Assembly (NCBI GenBank): GCA_900541715.1
Contig: UQLI01000038.1
Location: 1 to 15,868, forward strand
DNA length: 15,868 bases
Source of the DNA: an uncultured Collinsella sp.
GTDB taxonomy: Bacteria; Actinomycetota; Coriobacteriia; Coriobacteriales; Coriobacteriaceae
Direction: 5' to 3'
Below the pieces are notes generated by a model that was not told where the DNA came from, did not search any database, and saw nothing but the letters and a program-made list of their open reading frames with translations. Of the stretch, positions 13,890 through 15,868 are shown in pieces. Each line of letters starts with the position of its first letter. The first letter of the stretch is position 1. The translations under genes and the position numbers were made by a program.

Positions 13890-14167
13890 TTCGCCACACA
13901 CCTTACGGGCGGGGTGGTGCGCGGAACGGGTTGGCGCCAGTGTTTCGTCACGGGCGCGTGCACTTCGGCACTCCATGCTACATCTGAGTGGCATATGGCG
14001 ACTTCTCGACACTCGCGCTCGACACAGCGAGCGGAAATGGCGCTGCCTGCCGAGCGCCTCGCGGGCGCATCCCGACCGCAGAAGTGAGCGCGAAGGCTCG
14101 TCGAAGTGCTGGGTGGGGGACCGGCGGTCTGGATACGCGGTTTCGTTCGGCGAAGGCGGCGAGGCGA
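13890..14167. other. About 280 nt without a recognisable gene
   Basis: Both strands have open frames because of high GC, but none gives a protein I can relate to a family, and no promoter or terminator stands out. It separates the minus-strand remnants from the plus-strand remnants and is probably decayed sequence. Confidence 0.4.
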
Positions 14168-14296
14168 ATGGCATGGCGAACGTACGGGTTTGACGTGAAC
14201 GGGTTGCCCGTGGCGGCGTGGTATCGGGAGGAGACGGTCGAGCAGGTGCTCGCGCCGCTGCTCGCCCGTCTCGCGCGCTCGCATCAGGAGAAGGGG
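14168..14296 (+). pseudogene. N-terminal remnant of a P-loop kinase-like protein
   Basis: From ATG 14168 the frame reads GFDVNGLPVAAWYREETVEQ followed by VLAPLLARLARSHQEKG. This resembles the N-terminus of uridine-kinase-like nucleoside/sugar kinases, which have an xxVNGLPV..Y....VEE.F.PLL..L...Q..KG lead-in just before their P-loop. The P-loop (GxxGxGKS/T) should come next but is absent; the frame continues with unrelated codons to TAG at 14530. Read as a gene truncated right before its active site. Identification is from memory of the family and is tentative. Confidence 0.35.
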
Positions 14297-14546
14297 TCGC
14301 AGGCCCATCTCGGCAACCCGGTGCGCATACGCTATTGCGACCGGGACGGCCACGTGTCGCGAACGGATATCGTCCGCCAGGTGGACGTCGCGCCGCGAAA
14401 TGCAGACTCGCCTCAATCGTCGGTAAGGGGTGCCGCGGGCGATACGATGGAATCCACGGACCGCACCGCGCCGCCGAGATTGCGACGCGAACGCAGGCGA
14501 TGCGCCCGAAAAACTCCTCCGCGCATGTAGGGCGAAACGCCAGATT
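14297..14546. other. About 250 nt without an intact gene
   Basis: The plus frame continues from the kinase-like remnant. Codons 14315-14401 read NPVRIRYCDRDGHVSRTDIV, which could be the start of a WYL-type domain (the RIRY strand followed by an acidic turn), but it is too short to call. The rest, up to the dehydrogenase ribosome site, is Arg-rich translation typical of non-coding GC-rich DNA. Confidence 0.25.
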
Positions 14547-14554
14547 GGAGCTCC

Positions 14555-15755
14555 ATGAACGATTTCTCCTTCTACTCCCCCACCCGCTTTGTCTTTGGGC
14601 GAAAAGCGACCGACAAGGTTGGGGGACTCTGTCCGCCTCCGGCTACCGCTGAGCGCTCATTGTCTACGGCAGGGGTTCCGCAGTTCGCTGCGGAACGCTC
14701 GTCCGCGTGAGGGCATCGCTCGATGCCGCGGGCGTGGAGCACATCGGGCTTGGAGGGGTGCGTCCAAACCCCGAAATAGGCTTGGCACGAGAAGGCGTCG
14801 AGCTCGCACGGGCAAACGACGCCGACATCATCCTGCCCGTGGGCGGCGGCTCCGTCATGGACTGCGCGAAGGCCATCGCACTGGGGCGGTATACGACGGC
14901 GACGTATGGGACTTCTTCCGCAAGCGCGCCGTTCCCGCCGACCGCATCGACGTCGCCTGCGTGGTGACCATCCCCGCATCCGGTTCCGAGGCCTCTAACT
15001 CCTGCGTTATCAGCAACGACGAGGAGCACCTCAAATGCAGCATTAACACGGACCTCAACCGCCCGGCCATCGCCTTCCTCGACCCGGAGCTGACCTTCAG
15101 CCTGCCCGCCTGCCAGACCGCCGCGGGAGTGACCGACATGATCGCCCATATCATGGAGCGACTCTTCTCCGGCGAGCCCGCCGTGGGCGTAACCGACAAC
15201 ATCGCCTGCGGGCTAGTGCGCGCCGCGAGGGAGGCGGCGCCCAAGGTGATGGAGAACCCCGATGACTACGACGCCCGCGCCGAGATCATGTGGGTGGGTA
15301 CGCTCGCCCATAACGCCCTGCGCGACGGCGATTGGACCTGCCGCGGCCTTGAGCACGAGCTATCCGCACTGGACACCAAGATCACGCACGGCGCCGGCCT
15401 CGCCGTCATCTTCCCCGCCTGGATGCGCTACGTATGGCGAGAGCACCCTGAGCGCTTCCTGGAGTTCAGCGCCCAGGCCCTTGGCATCGAACCCATCGAT
15501 TCGGACGCGGACGAGGTCGATGTGGAGGTAACCCCCGAGCAGGCAATCGAGTACGCGGTCGAAGCGACCATCGACGAGCTGCAGGATTTCTTCGTCTCGC
15601 TGGGAATGCCGCGCGCGCTATCGGAGTTCGGAGTCACCGAGGACGATATCGAAAAGATGATTCCGGGCCTCAAGATCAACCGCGGAGAGCTCTTCGGCAG
15701 CTTCAGGAAGCTCACGCTGGACAACGCGAGAAAGATTTACCGCAGCGCACTCTAG
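14555..15755 (+). pseudogene. Iron-containing alcohol dehydrogenase (YqhD/BDH type), broken by three lesions
   Basis: Restored, this would be about 400 residues, normal for butanol-dehydrogenase-type Fe-ADHs. It starts MNDFSFYSPTRFVFGRKATD with GGAG 4 nt upstream. It continues in a second frame (ASLDAAGVEHIGLGGVRPNP, then LPVGGGSVMDCAKAIALG, the nucleotide-binding glycines) and a third (AVYDGDVWDFF to the stop). Metal-ligand motifs are intact: GVTDMIAHIME, GLEHELSA and THGAGLA. The lesions are loss of one nt near 14629 (CTCCTG read as CTCTG), a TGA at 14650-14652 where Arg is expected, and loss of one G in the run 14883-14886. The 290-residue third-frame part is well preserved, so the damage is recent. 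It would have reduced aldehydes with NAD(P)H. Confidence 0.85.
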
Positions 15756-15778
15756 GAAACAGATGCGGAAACAGATGC
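15755..15778 (+). repeat. 12-bp tandem duplication after the dehydrogenase stop
   Basis: GGAAACAGATGC occurs twice head to tail (15755-15766 and 15767-15778), starting at the last base of the stop codon. It looks like a local slippage duplication. Confidence 0.6.
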
Positions 15779-15821
15779 CAGTCCCCCACGGGCGAGCAGC
15801 ACGGCGGCCCCCGCAAATCAG

Positions 15822-15851
15822 AACCACCCTTAAAAAGGGTGGTTTGCTCTT
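15822..15851 (+). terminator. Hairpin downstream of the dehydrogenase, weak terminator
   Basis: AACCACCCTT (15822-15831) pairs with AAGGGTGGTT (15835-15844) around AAA, giving a 10-bp stem. The following TGCTCTT is only modestly T-rich, so efficiency is doubtful. The near-symmetric stem could also work for minus-strand transcripts. Confidence 0.55.
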
Positions 15852-15868
15852 AGGGTATAACCCACGGG

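Noticed and set aside
13522..14193. 223-codon plus-strand frame across the remnant region
   Set aside because: No ribosome site and no family resemblance; better protein-like signals lie on the minus strand to 13874 and in another plus frame after 14168.
14883..14886. Programmed frameshift as an explanation for the broken dehydrogenase
   Set aside because: A second shift and an in-frame TGA further upstream would also be needed; decay or error is simpler.

Overview
The window reads as chromosome of a high-GC, actinobacterium-type organism. The left half is the actinobacterial cell-envelope signalling cluster (FHA, FHA, PP2C phosphatase, SEDS protein, class B PBP, PASTA kinase). It has one kinase gene instead of pknA plus pknB, and the SEDS and PBP proteins are fused. 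Together with the sugar-catabolic right half, this suggests a gut Coriobacteriia such as Collinsella. That placement is inferred from layout and protein style, not from a marker gene.

Layout. (1) 1-7720, plus strand: a tightly packed operon with the 3' end of fhaA, then fhaB, pstP, a 956-residue RodA-PBP fusion and pknB, closed by a strong intrinsic terminator at 7681-7720. PknB would phosphorylate cell-wall and FHA targets, PstP would reverse this, and the fusion would polymerise and crosslink peptidoglycan. (2) 7720-8122: a convergent gap containing a minus-strand terminator, a perfect 13-bp hairpin, an orphan coding tail and an 82-codon ORF that may be the stump of a second sugar kinase. 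(3) 8123-12497, minus strand: an Amadori-product (fructosamine) catabolic operon read as transporter, epimerase, deglycase, kinase. The kinase, deglycase and epimerase resemble FrlD, FrlB and FrlC. The transporter is of the YfcC/DcuC superfamily rather than the APC type of E. coli frlA, which recalls the fructose-asparagine (fra) loci. (4) 12498-12694: a well-formed promoter flanked by two near-identical 21-bp repeats, the likely operators of the GntR/HutC regulator encoded at 12695-13429.

(5) 13497-15755: a decayed stretch. It holds the C-terminal end of a HAD phosphatase, a small frameshifted gene with a good ribosome site, the N-terminal end of a P-loop sugar/nucleoside-kinase-like protein, and an iron alcohol dehydrogenase broken by two 1-nt deletions and a nonsense codon. 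An inverted repeat closes the window.

Expected flow in the right half: the transporter imports a fructosamine, the kinase phosphorylates it on C6, and the SIS deglycase splits it to glucose 6-phosphate and free amine or amino acid. The epimerase would feed in a C3-epimeric substrate. The regulator presumably releases the promoter when it binds the sugar-amine or its phosphate. No tRNA, rRNA, CRISPR array, insertion sequence or prophage gene was seen.
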